Of a stretch of 64,000 nucleotides of DNA, positions 25,810-37,661 are shown piece by piece (position 1 is the stretch's first letter; the number at the start of each line of letters is the position of its first letter). Where the stretch lies: NCBI GenBank assembly GCA_001913845.2, contig MKGP02000064.1, forward strand, positions 1 to 64,000, given 5' to 3'. The notes under the pieces were generated by a model. The model had not been told where the DNA came from. It saw only the letters and a list, made by a program, of their open reading frames with translations, and searched no databases. Position numbers and translations under genes: made by a program. Source of the DNA: Limnothrix sp. CACIAM 69d (GTDB taxonomy: Bacteria; Cyanobacteriota; Cyanobacteriia; CACIAM-69d).

Positions 25810-26038
25810 CGAAGCAGCGGGCGATTGATTGTTTCGTTAGCCAATTAGCAATCTTGGAGAGAAATTCAAGATCGTGATTGATGCGAGAGGTCTAATGGTC
25901 GATCGCACAGGATCGACCTGCCTGGTTGCGGCTGAAGCAATAGAGGCAACATCAGTGACGATGTAGGTTCAGTTCGGGTTCAAAGCCGACTCAGGGCTGA
26001 CGCTCTTCGCTTTTTACTCTTGAACTTTGTTCTTTGAA

Positions 26039-26112
26039 CGGGTCTGACGGGGCTCGAACCCGCAACTTCCGCCGTGACAGGGCGGTGCTCTAACCAATTG
26101 AACTACAGACCC
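26039..26112 (-). tRNA. tRNA-Asp(GTC)
   Basis: A 74-nt cloverleaf on the minus strand. The acceptor stem is GGGTCTG/CAGACCC with discriminator G. The D arm is GTTCAATTGGTTAGAGC. The anticodon stem is CCGCC/GGCGG with loop CTGTCAC, anticodon GTC. The T arm GCGGGTTCGAGCCCCGT has the TTCGA loop. CCA is not encoded. It faces away from carB. Confidence 0.97.
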
Positions 26113-26360
26113 AAATTGCTTTCCGGCTTTTGGAGCGCTTTTGTTTCGCGTCCTGCGCCTTCAGCGATATACATATTTGCGGATAAACCCGAATTTGTCA
26201 AACGTTTTTCTGAAATTTTCTAAAAAAATTTTCTGAGCGGTCTGCCAGCAGTCTTCCAGAAGATTTTCTAAAAAACTTTTTCGTCCCTTTGGCTGCCGAT
26301 CGCGGGCCGGGGTTAGGAACCCAAAGCAAAACCGGGCCGGAGAACAGTGCGCCCTAAACA
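26113..26360. other. Divergent region between tRNA-Asp and carB with a direct repeat
   Basis: No gene is supported on either strand upstream of carB. The 12-bp word TTTTCTAAAAAA occurs at 26216-26227 and again at 26264-26275, inside longer imperfect copies. It could be part of the leader or promoter region of either neighbour. Confidence 0.45.
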
Positions 26361-26388
26361 TTGACGGGACGATCGCACCTCGTACAAT
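26361..26388 (+). promoter_or_regulatory. Sigma-70 type promoter of carB
   Basis: TTGACG (26361-26366) and TACAAT (26383-26388) are 16 bp apart and match the vegetative consensus at 5 of 6 positions each. They lie 67 bases before the carB ATG, reading towards it. Confidence 0.65.
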
Positions 26389-26454
26389 AGGCAGGATCTC
26401 GGGCCGGGCGGCCCGACGGTCGATCGAAATCGCTAGTCCCCTGGGATTGCCCTT

Positions 26455-29754
<3,300 letters not shown>

Positions 29755-29827
29755 ACCAATTAGGGCGGGAAGAGTGTCAATCGTTAAACAGACAAGGGAC
29801 TTAGGGGGTGTCGTCATTTCCATCGCC

Positions 29828-29933
29828 GTAGGGGTTGGGTCTCCCAACCCTCATCCGAGCGATCGCCACAAACCCTTCCAATCCCGGAAACATCAGAGAT
29901 TGTGGGGGCTGGGCTGGGAAACCCCGCCCCTAC
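29828..29933. repeat. Inverted-repeat element (GTAGGGG arms) between convergent genes
   Basis: GTAGGGGTTGGGTCTCCCAA (from 29828) pairs imperfectly with the right arm ending CCCGCCCCTAC (to 29933); the arms are about 25 bp around a 55-base centre. It sits in the 297-bp gap between carB and the convergent Old Yellow Enzyme gene. A decayed copy of the CAAGGGG palindrome lies just left of it (29791-29810). Confidence 0.7.
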
Positions 29934-30051
29934 GACTGATCGGTTAGAAAAACGAGATCATCAGAGTCTTAGGCAATTTGACGGCAAGCCCTCAAGCCCT
30001 TTTTTTCAAGGTTTTCCTAGCCGATTTCAGCGCTATTGTGGCTGAAACTGC

Positions 30052-31149
30052 CTACGATGCTTGATAGGCGGGAAAATCCGCATAGCCCTTTTCATCAAAA
30101 GAGTACCAAGTCTCCATCGGCGCTTCCGGAGCCAGGGGCCAATCATGGGCAAACCGCTCAACTAAGTCCGGGTTGCTGATGAAAGGTCGCCCAAAAGCAA
30201 TCAAGTCTGCATTCCCCGACGCGATCGCCGCTTCTGCCGTTTCTTGGGTGTAGCCACAATTGCCCATCAAGGGGCCTGAAAACACCGATCGAAACTCGCT
30301 CAAGGTCATGGGTTCACCCAAATTATGGAACCCAAATGCCAGACCATCCATGACGTGCAAATAACCCAAGTTCAGTGCATTGAGTTGTTGCGCCACATAG
30401 GTAAAGAGTTCCCGATAATCCGGCGAACCCATATCGTTAAACACCCCATTGGGCGCAATCCGAACTCCCACTTGATCGGAGGGAAAAACCGTCAGCACCG
30501 CCGCCACAATTTCACCCAGAAACCGATAGCGATTTTCCAAACTGCCACCGTAGCGATCGGTGCGTTGGTTGGATTTGGATTGCAAGAATTGATCAATCAA
30601 ATAGCCGTTGGCCGCGTGAACTTCCACCCCATCAAAGCCCGCCGCCTTGGCTCGTTCGGCGGCCCGGCGATAGTCTTCCACCACTGCCGCCACCTCGTCA
30701 GTTTCCAGGGCGCGTGGGGTTTCGTAGGGGTGTTTGCCCGTGGGGGTGTGGATGTGGTCGTTGCTGATGGCGATCGCGGAGGCAGAAACCGGCAGCGACT
30801 CATCGGCGCGGAAACTGCTGTGGGAAGCGCGGCCACAGTGCCACAGTTGCAAGAAAATTTTGCTGTCCCGATCGTGTACTGCTTGGGTGACCTGTTTCCA
30901 GGCTTCCGTTTGAGCGTCGTTGTAAATACCGGGAGAATTTTGCCAGCCAATGCCCTGCTCAGAGACGACGGTGGCTTCGCTAATCAAGAGGCCAGCACTC
31001 GATCGCTGGGCATAATATTCCGCCATCAGGGTATTGGGCAGGCGCTCCACCCCTGCACGGGCGCGGGTTAGGGGAGCCAAAACCACGCGATTCTTGAAGG
31101 TTAAATCACCAAACGTGAAAGGACTTAGAAGCTGAGGAGATGAACTCAC
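30052..31149 (-). CDS. Old Yellow Enzyme family ene-reductase
   Basis: A 365-residue FMN-dependent TIM-barrel enzyme of the NemA/OYE class, reducing activated C=C bonds or nitro compounds with NAD(P)H. Family marks are FKNRVVLAPLTRARAG near the N-terminus, GFDGVEVHAANGYLIDQFLQ, RYGGSLENRYRFLGEIV and the FMN phosphate region DLIAFGRPFISNPDLVERF. Length is normal. Such enzymes are often stress-inducible. It stands alone, convergent with carB. Confidence 0.94.
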   Translation of the reverse strand: MSSSPQLLSPFTFGDLTFKNRVVLAPLTRARAGVERLPNTLMAEYYAQRSSAGLLISEATVVSEQGIGWQNSPGIYNDAQTEAWKQVTQAVHDRDSKIFLQLWHCGRASHSSFRADESLPVSASAIAISNDHIHTPTGKHPYETPRALETDEVAAVVEDYRRAAERAKAAGFDGVEVHAANGYLIDQFLQSKSNQRTDRYGGSLENRYRFLGEIVAAVLTVFPSDQVGVRIAPNGVFNDMGSPDYRELFTYVAQQLNALNLGYLHVMDGLAFGFHNLGEPMTLSEFRSVFSGPLMGNCGYTQETAEAAIASGNADLIAFGRPFISNPDLVERFAHDWPLAPEAPMETWYSFDEKGYADFPAYQAS

Positions 31150-31460
31150 AGAACGATTCCCAATGAATGGCAGGGTTAATAGTCGCGACTTTCAATCTAG
31201 CAAATTCATTAGGACTTGGGACTCAACTGGCAGATTAACTTGCGTTTAAGCGTTTGTCTCTAAGTAATTGTCCCTATAGATTTTTTGGCAATAACTTGAC
31301 CCGGAAAAATAGCTCACCAATCGCATCAACATGAACAATAATTCAAGATGTCTTTATTGAAATCAAGACAGAAACTTAGTGGAAGATTTCGGTCAAAAAT
31401 TTCAGTCAAAAATTTCAGTCAAAAACTTAAAAATATTCTGGATCAAATTTCAGGAAGCAA
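31150..31460. other. Gene-free region with a 13-bp tandem repeat
   Basis: AT-rich DNA between the ene-reductase and mechanosensitive channel genes. ATTTC(G/A)GTCAAAA is repeated three times exactly head to tail at 31386-31424, close to the stop of the channel gene. No gene is supported. Confidence 0.7.
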
Positions 31461-32876
31461 TTAAACAGACCAATGACTAACCCATTGGCGAAGTTGGTTT
31501 TGAAATCTAGCCATTAGGCTTTTCGGTTCCGAATCTTCCAATAAACCCGCCGTTTCTAAATGGTGGCGATAACTTTCCAACACATCTTGCCGATCGCCCA
31601 TGGCTTGTGAAATCACCTCCAGCAAATGGGGATGGTTATTCAGGAGCAGTTGAAACCCATCACGGTGAATCAAGAAAAGTTCAGTGGGTTCCGCCGCTCG
31701 CATGGTGGTGGGGTAAGGCACATTCAACATCAGTGGCAATTCACCAAAAAATTCACCCTCTGCGAAGGAAAACAACCGACGGCTAATGCGTTGATTTTCA
31801 AAAATGGCTTCGATCGCCCCCTTCAAGACAATGCAAAATTCATGGGCCCCATCCCCTTGCTGATAAAGAATTTCGGCCGTTGTTAACCGCCGCCGGTAGC
31901 CTAATTGGATTAGAAACTCAATTTCCAGAGGGGTGAAACTTTGGAAGTAACTGATCGATCGCAGCAGGTCTTTGAGGGGTTCGGTGGGAACAGTTGCAGA
32001 AGCGATCATCCCGGCCTCGGCCGCTGAGGGTTCCGACTCGGCCGCAACCCAATGAGGAAGGGTTGGTGCAAGCTGGATCTGATGTTGCCGCAAACCATAG
32101 GCGATCGCAAAGTGGAGCGCACTGCGAATGCCAGCCCGTTGATCAACCCGATCGACCCAGGCCCAAAGTTCCAAACTGATGCTGCCTTCTTGAAAGCCTT
32201 GAAACATTACCTTGGGTGGAGGCGATCGCAAAATGTGCGAGTGAGTAAAAGCCGCCGCCAGCAAAATCTCTGTCACGACTGAAAGATCGCTAGTCGGAAC
32301 CACTTTCAAAGGAATTTCAATCCGGCTTTGGCAATCTTGATAGCTCCAATTTTCAACCATTCGGTTGGTTAATTCACTGTTGGGCACAATCAATTCTGAC
32401 CCGCGAAAGGTGCGAATCACAGTTGAACGAATGGAAATATCTTGGATATAGCCCAGCTTGTTATTAAATTCAATTAGGTCTCCAACCTTGAGTTTCCGTT
32501 CACCCAACAGGGTCAATCCACTGGCCCAATTTTTGGTTAGTTCCTTCAGCCCCAAACCAATGCCAACCCCTAGGCCACTGACCACCAACGCAAAGGATTC
32601 CAATTGTAATCCCATGGCTTGGAGTACCAGCACATAACCCAAAGCGCCCATGCTCCAGCTAAACAAAATGGCGACCGCTCCACGGGTTCCTTCGCTCATG
32701 CCCAAGCGTTTCAGGATGATGTTTTTCAGCAGTTGGCGCAGGCCTTTGGTGAATAGACTCACCAGCATCAGCAGCAACGCCACTTGAAGCATCCACCCGA
32801 TCGTGATTGGGGTGGTTCCCAATCTAAAAAGGGGCGCTTGTGTAATTTGCGACCAAGCAACTTGTAAAGCAGCCAT
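31461..32876 (-). CDS. MscS-type mechanosensitive channel with C-terminal cNMP-binding-like domain
   Basis: A 471-residue protein. Three hydrophobic segments in the first 125 residues end in the pore-lining helix (SGLGVGIGLGLKELTKNWASGLTLL). The MscS beta domain follows (GERKLKVGDLIEFNNKLGYIQDISIRSTVIRTFRGSELIVPNSEL). Residues about 315-440 form a cNMP-binding fold (LYQQGDGAHEFCIVLKGAIEA, GEFFGELPLMLNVP). The phosphate-binding cassette reads FGELPLMLNVPYPTTM and lacks the Arg of the canonical PRxAT, so cyclic nucleotide binding is doubtful. The channel would release osmolytes across the plasma membrane under tension. Confidence 0.9.
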   Translation of the reverse strand: MAALQVAWSQITQAPLFRLGTTPITIGWMLQVALLLMLVSLFTKGLRQLLKNIILKRLGMSEGTRGAVAILFSWSMGALGYVLVLQAMGLQLESFALVVSGLGVGIGLGLKELTKNWASGLTLLGERKLKVGDLIEFNNKLGYIQDISIRSTVIRTFRGSELIVPNSELTNRMVENWSYQDCQSRIEIPLKVVPTSDLSVVTEILLAAAFTHSHILRSPPPKVMFQGFQEGSISLELWAWVDRVDQRAGIRSALHFAIAYGLRQHQIQLAPTLPHWVAAESEPSAAEAGMIASATVPTEPLKDLLRSISYFQSFTPLEIEFLIQLGYRRRLTTAEILYQQGDGAHEFCIVLKGAIEAIFENQRISRRLFSFAEGEFFGELPLMLNVPYPTTMRAAEPTELFLIHRDGFQLLLNNHPHLLEVISQAMGDRQDVLESYRHHLETAGLLEDSEPKSLMARFQNQLRQWVSHWSV

Positions 32877-33001
32877 GGAAACGTTCCCGATCGGGATGGG
32901 GTTGGAAAAGCAGCCAAATTCAGCATTCAGGAAGCATCGTTCAAGAAGGGTTTTTCAAACCAAATTCTTCACAAGAACCCTTTCTAAAAAACTGCAACCC
33001 C

Positions 33002-34744
33002 TTATTCACGAAACTGGCGAGCATAGTAGGCGGCATAACGACCGTTTTGGGCCAGCAGTTGATCATGGCTGCCCGATTCGACAATTTGCCCTTTTTCGAT
33101 CACTAAAATTCGATCGGCTCCGCGCACGGTGGCCAGGCGATGGGCAATGGTTAGGGTAGTGCGATCGCGCCGGAGTCGATCGAGCGCTTCTTGCACCAGG
33201 CTTTCGGATTCTGAATCGAGGGCGCTGGTGGCCTCGTCCAAAATCAGAACTTTTGGATCTCGCAACACGGCCCGGGCGATCGCAATTCGCTGGCGCTGGC
33301 CGCCGGACAGGTTGGCTCCCCGTTCGCCCACCCAGGTGTTGTAGCCCTCGGAGAGCTGGCTGATGAAGTCGTGGGCGTTGGCAATTTGAGCGGCTTGTTC
33401 GATGGCGCTGCGGCTGGCTTTGGGGTTCCCGAGGGCGATGTTTTGGGCGATCGAGCCGGAAAAGAGGATCGTTTCTTGGGGCACGATCGCAATCTGTTGG
33501 CGCAGGCTGTTGAGGGTCACGTCCCGTAGATCAATGCCATCAATGCAAACCTGTCCCCCTTGGGGATCATAAAACCGCAGCAACAGATTGACGATCGTGC
33601 TTTTGCCCGCGCCGGAAGCCCCCACCAGGGCGATCGCCTCACCGGGCCGCACGGTCAAATCCAACCCTTGCAGCACCGGCTCCGCCGCCCCCGGATAGGC
33701 AAACTCGATCGCGCGGAATTCCACCCGGCCGGTGATGGCGGGCAGGGGTTGCGCCCCGGGGCGATCGCGCACCGTCGGCGGCACGGCCAGCAGCTCAAAC
33801 AGCCGATCGACCGAGGCTTCACTTTCCTTGAATTCGTTGTAGTTGCTGGTGGTGATCGAAATAGGGTCAATCAACAGGGCCACAGCGGTCACGTAGCTAA
33901 TGAACCCCGCGCCGGTTAAGTTGCCTTGGCCAATTTGCCAGCTTCCCAACCAAAACAACACCAACACGCTCATGGCTTCCAAAAAGCCCACAATCACAAA
34001 CTGCGCCGCCTTGGCTTGGGCCGCTTGCAGCTTGGCGTGTCGGGCCGCTTCGGCCTCTTGCTGGAACCGATCGAGTTCCGTGCGTTCGGCCCCAAAGGCT
34101 TGCACCAACCGAATTCCCGCCAGAATTTCCGCAATTGTGGCCGCCAAACCCGCAATTCGATCCTGGCTGCGGCGAGCAAAGCTCAGCAGGCGATCCCCAA
34201 ACCAAGCAATCAAAACCGCAATCAAGGGCGCGATCGCAAAGGTAGCCAAGGTCAACTGCCAGTTGAGATAGATCATGTATCCCAACACCACCACCAATTG
34301 CAGCACGCAGGGCACAAATTGGTGAAACACCTTGCCCACCGCGTCTCCCACTCGATCGACATCGCCCGTGAGTCGATAGGCCAGGTCACCCGTTTGCGAT
34401 CGCTCAAAATAGTCCAGGCTCAGAGTTTGCAAATGCCCATAAAGCCGCACCCGCAGGGTCATGGCCACCCGCAAAGCCGCCTTGGCCATCAGGGTATCTT
34501 GGCCATACTGAAACGCACCGCGCACCAGAAAAACCAGGGCCGCTAAGCCGGCCAATTGCAGAATTTTGTCTGGCTGACCCGTACCGATCGGCTCGGCCAA
34601 CTGGCCCGGCAACCAGGCCAACACCGGCCAAAAGGCCGTGAACCCCACCGTGCAGGCCAATGCCAGGGCGATCGTCCTGGCCTCCGCGCGCACGAAGGGC
34701 CACAGTTGCCAATAGTGCGATCGCCCTTTGCCGGTTCGGGACAT
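33002..34744 (-). CDS. ABC exporter, MsbA-like half transporter
   Basis: A 580-residue fusion of a six-helix transmembrane domain (about 1-310) and an ATPase domain. Walker A is GASGAGKST and the signature is LSGGQRQRIAIARAVL. Walker B is VLILDEATSALDSES, with H-loop AHRLATV. It forms a homodimer in the plasma membrane and exports lipids or hydrophobic compounds; the substrate cannot be deduced. The length and layout fit MsbA/LmrA relatives. It is monocistronic. Confidence 0.93.
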   Translation of the reverse strand: MSRTGKGRSHYWQLWPFVRAEARTIALALACTVGFTAFWPVLAWLPGQLAEPIGTGQPDKILQLAGLAALVFLVRGAFQYGQDTLMAKAALRVAMTLRVRLYGHLQTLSLDYFERSQTGDLAYRLTGDVDRVGDAVGKVFHQFVPCVLQLVVVLGYMIYLNWQLTLATFAIAPLIAVLIAWFGDRLLSFARRSQDRIAGLAATIAEILAGIRLVQAFGAERTELDRFQQEAEAARHAKLQAAQAKAAQFVIVGFLEAMSVLVLFWLGSWQIGQGNLTGAGFISYVTAVALLIDPISITTSNYNEFKESEASVDRLFELLAVPPTVRDRPGAQPLPAITGRVEFRAIEFAYPGAAEPVLQGLDLTVRPGEAIALVGASGAGKSTIVNLLLRFYDPQGGQVCIDGIDLRDVTLNSLRQQIAIVPQETILFSGSIAQNIALGNPKASRSAIEQAAQIANAHDFISQLSEGYNTWVGERGANLSGGQRQRIAIARAVLRDPKVLILDEATSALDSESESLVQEALDRLRRDRTTLTIAHRLATVRGADRILVIEKGQIVESGSHDQLLAQNGRYAAYYARQFRE

Positions 34745-35366
34745 TGCTTACACCTGCTTTGTGGATAGAGCCAAAATGCTACCCGTTAATCACCCCCGAA
34801 TCCCGATCGGGTCCCAATCTCCTCCTTGGCCGATCCCCGCGATCGTCAGAATTGAAAACCAGAATCGAAAACTAACTGAAAGGGGTTCGAGCCTGTCGTT
34901 ATTCCCCAGGATCCGGTGAAAACGGTTGATCTTCCATACCCAAACCACCCTAGACAAGGGGCTTCAGCCCCTTGCTCCCACGATCTGACAACCATGGAAT
35001 CAGGGCTTCAGGCAATTTGACGATGCGCCCTAATCAACCGATCGGAAAAGGTCGATCGAGCCAGATCCGGTCAATTTTAAATGAATGACCTAAGCATGGT
35101 CTAAAAAAGAAAAGAATGGTCTAGAAAATGGCGAATTTAAGCACTCCTTTGCAGCGAATCCCCCCATGGATCGTTAAAAAACATACCCATTCCTCCGAAG
35201 GATCCCCAAAGAGTTATGGTGTTAGCCGTCGTAGCCCTCGGGTGGGTGGTTTAAACTTGAAGCGTGCGACCATCCCGCGCGATCGCCCAATTTTGCCCCC
35301 GGATGCCGCTCGCTCCCTACAAACCCACTGCTTTGAACGCTGACACAGTAAACGCAGCCTGGCCCT
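34745..35366. other. Gene-free divergent region before the kinase pair
   Basis: About 620 bases with no supported gene between the ABC transporter and the kinase-like genes. It contains a copy of the dispersed palindrome at 34955-34974, then AGGCAATTTGACG (near 35011), a word shared with the carB-side intergenic region near 29972. Promoters for both genes must lie here but no strong -35/-10 pair stands out. Confidence 0.5.
34955..34974. repeat. Dispersed palindrome, copy 3
   Basis: CAAGGGGCTTCAGCCCCTTG, 9-bp arms with a two-base centre. It lies upstream of both divergent genes, not at a transcript end. Confidence 0.8.
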
Positions 35367-37400
35367 ATGGTGACGCTCTCAGTCGGTCAACTTCTCGACC
35401 GACGCTATCGGATCGTAGAAATCCTGTCGTCCGGAGCGTTCGGGCAAACTTACCTGGCTGCGGACTTGCGCCGACCGGGCCTGCCCCACTGCATCGTGCG
35501 GCAATTCCAATTCCCCAGTAAGAATTCCAAAGCACTGCAAGTGGTGCAGTTGCTGTTTAAGAAAAAAGCAGAAACCCTCGAAAAGCTGGGCACTCACGAT
35601 CGAATCCCGCAGCTTTTGGCCTGCTTTGAGCAGGAGGGACAACTTTTTTTCATTGAAGAACTGATCCAGGGGCAAACCATCGCCGAGGAGCTGAAGGCCA
35701 ATCAGCCCCAGCCGGAAGAGTATGTGGTGCGATTCCTGCAAGATACGCTGGAAGTGCTGGATTTCGTCCACAAAAACGGGGTCATTCACCGCAATTTGCG
35801 GCCCGAAACCCTGATTCGCCGCACGATCGATGGGCGAATTGTCCCGATCGAATTTGGCTTGATTCAAGAAATTGCCAATCCCTCAGCCCGGGCTGATGCG
35901 ATCACGCCGCCCCCTTCGCCGGATTCGGTGGTTTACATGTCGCCGGAACAGTTGCAGGGAAACCCGCTCTACAACAGCGATCTCTACGCGGTAGGGATGA
36001 TTTGCGTCCAAGCCCTGACCGGGTTGCCGCCCAATGCCCTGCCCAAACCCAAAGACAACAATGGCGATCGCCCGCCCCATCTGGATTGGCCCAACCACGG
36101 GCAAATTAACCCCGGACTGATTTCCCTCATTGAGCGGCTGATTTCTCCCTACTTCGATCGCCGCTATCAGTCGGCCGCCGATGCCCTGCGGGATTTGCAG
36201 GAACTCTATGGCCTGTCCATGGGCAGCGGGGTGAATCTCAGCGGCGCGGGCATGAGCGGCCTGCGGGCCCGCCTGGCCAGCAGCAGCCAAAGCTCTCCCG
36301 CCCACAGCGAGGCCCAGGAAGCGGCCAAACGCCGTTGGCCCGATCGCCGGTTGTGGTTGGGGGTGGCGATCGCGGTGGTGGGCTTGGGGTTTGGGGCCTT
36401 GTTGTTGGCGGGGCCCCTGCGATCGCGCTATTGGGTCGATCGCGGCAGTGACCAACTCAAGGCCGAAAACTTGGAAGAGGCGATCGCCAACTACAGCCAA
36501 GCCCTCCAGGTGGATGCCAACAATGCGGAAGCGCTCTACCGACGGGGAGCCGCCTATGAGGAAATTGGGGACTATCAAAAGGCGATCGCGGATTTAGATC
36601 GGGCCATTCGCCTACGGCCCAAACATGCCCCCAGCTATTTCCAACGGGCCAACGCCCGCTACCGTCTCAGCGATGCCCGTGCCGCGATCGAGGACTACGA
36701 TCGGGCCCTGACCTACGACCCCAACTTGGTGCAGGCTTACCTGAACCGGGGCAACGTTCGGGGCGACATTGGCGACGACAAAGGAGCGATCGAGGACTAC
36801 AACCGTGTGATTGCGGCCAAGGGAGTGCCGGCCCGCCTCCTGGCCCCCGCCTATCTGAATCGGGGCCTGTCGCGATCGAACCTGGATGACCAACAGGGGG
36901 CGATTGACGATGCCACCAAAGCGATTCAGCTCAACCCCAGCTATGCCCTTGCCTATCAAAACCGCGGCCTAGCCCATCGGCGGGCCGGCAACCTCCAGGC
37001 CGCCCTTCAGGATTTCAACATTGCGATCCAACTACAACCAGACGACCCAGACCCCTACTACAATCGGGGGCTAACCCGTTGGGATTTAGGCGAAGTGGAA
37101 GGCACAATCGAAGACTTCAACAAGGCGATCGAACTGCGGCCAGAACATGCCCTGGTTTATTACGATCGGGGCGTGGCCCGGCTCAAGCAGGGTGACCAAA
37201 CCGGCGCACTCACCGACTTCCAACAGTCGGCCAAGCTGTGCATCGACGAAGGCCGTTTGGGTTGTTACCGTGATGCCCAGTACCAAATCCAACAGATCCA
37301 AGCGGGCAAACTGCCTACCGATCTCAAATTGTCCAATGAGGAAGAACCCGAAGCCCCACCGCCCGAACCCAGCCCCGCCGCCAGCCCTCCGCCCTCCTAG
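35367..37400 (+). CDS. Pseudokinase-TPR protein (Ser/Thr kinase fold, catalytic residues lost)
   Basis: A 677-residue protein: kinase fold at residues about 15-285, one transmembrane helix about 325-350 (LWLGVAIAVVGLGFGALLLAGP), then about eight TPR units (360-650) and a Pro/Glu tail. The ATP-anchoring Lys is replaced by Arg45 (HCIVRQF). The catalytic loop is HRNLRPETL (Asp to Asn143, Lys to Arg145, Asn to Thr148), and DFG is EFG (Glu162). Phosphotransfer is therefore very unlikely. The downstream gene is a close paralogue with an intact site. The likely role is a membrane-bound scaffold or regulator of that kinase. Confidence 0.9.
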   Translation: MVTLSVGQLLDRRYRIVEILSSGAFGQTYLAADLRRPGLPHCIVRQFQFPSKNSKALQVVQLLFKKKAETLEKLGTHDRIPQLLACFEQEGQLFFIEELIQGQTIAEELKANQPQPEEYVVRFLQDTLEVLDFVHKNGVIHRNLRPETLIRRTIDGRIVPIEFGLIQEIANPSARADAITPPPSPDSVVYMSPEQLQGNPLYNSDLYAVGMICVQALTGLPPNALPKPKDNNGDRPPHLDWPNHGQINPGLISLIERLISPYFDRRYQSAADALRDLQELYGLSMGSGVNLSGAGMSGLRARLASSSQSSPAHSEAQEAAKRRWPDRRLWLGVAIAVVGLGFGALLLAGPLRSRYWVDRGSDQLKAENLEEAIANYSQALQVDANNAEALYRRGAAYEEIGDYQKAIADLDRAIRLRPKHAPSYFQRANARYRLSDARAAIEDYDRALTYDPNLVQAYLNRGNVRGDIGDDKGAIEDYNRVIAAKGVPARLLAPAYLNRGLSRSNLDDQQGAIDDATKAIQLNPSYALAYQNRGLAHRRAGNLQAALQDFNIAIQLQPDDPDPYYNRGLTRWDLGEVEGTIEDFNKAIELRPEHALVYYDRGVARLKQGDQTGALTDFQQSAKLCIDEGRLGCYRDAQYQIQQIQAGKLPTDLKLSNEEEPEAPPPEPSPAASPPPS

Positions 37401-37480
37401 TCACGCGGCAGGCTTGCTTTCATCGGTCAAGCCATAGATTAAGTTAAATGACTGTTATCGTTACTCGATCGTTAGGCAGC

Positions 37481-37560
37481 AAAGGGCTTCAGCCCCCTGG
37501 GATTGCGACTGACTCCGCAATCTGCGCCCAACGCATTCAACCTATCGCGCGACTAGGCGC
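37481..37560. repeat. Degenerate palindrome with conserved right flank, copy 4
   Basis: AAAGGGCTTCAGCCCCCTGG is a damaged copy. The following 60 bases (GCGACTGACTCCGCAATC ... TCGCGCGACTAGG) match the flank of the copy at 56038 over the same span, so the mobile or duplicated unit is longer than the palindrome. Confidence 0.7.
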
Positions 37561-37661
37561 GGCCATCCATTCACCTGCTGGGGTCTGTCCCACGCTCTAA
37601 CGCCCCAGACCTCGTTTCTGGATTATTGAACCTGTTGTTTTTGCCCCATCCCTAACCGAAC

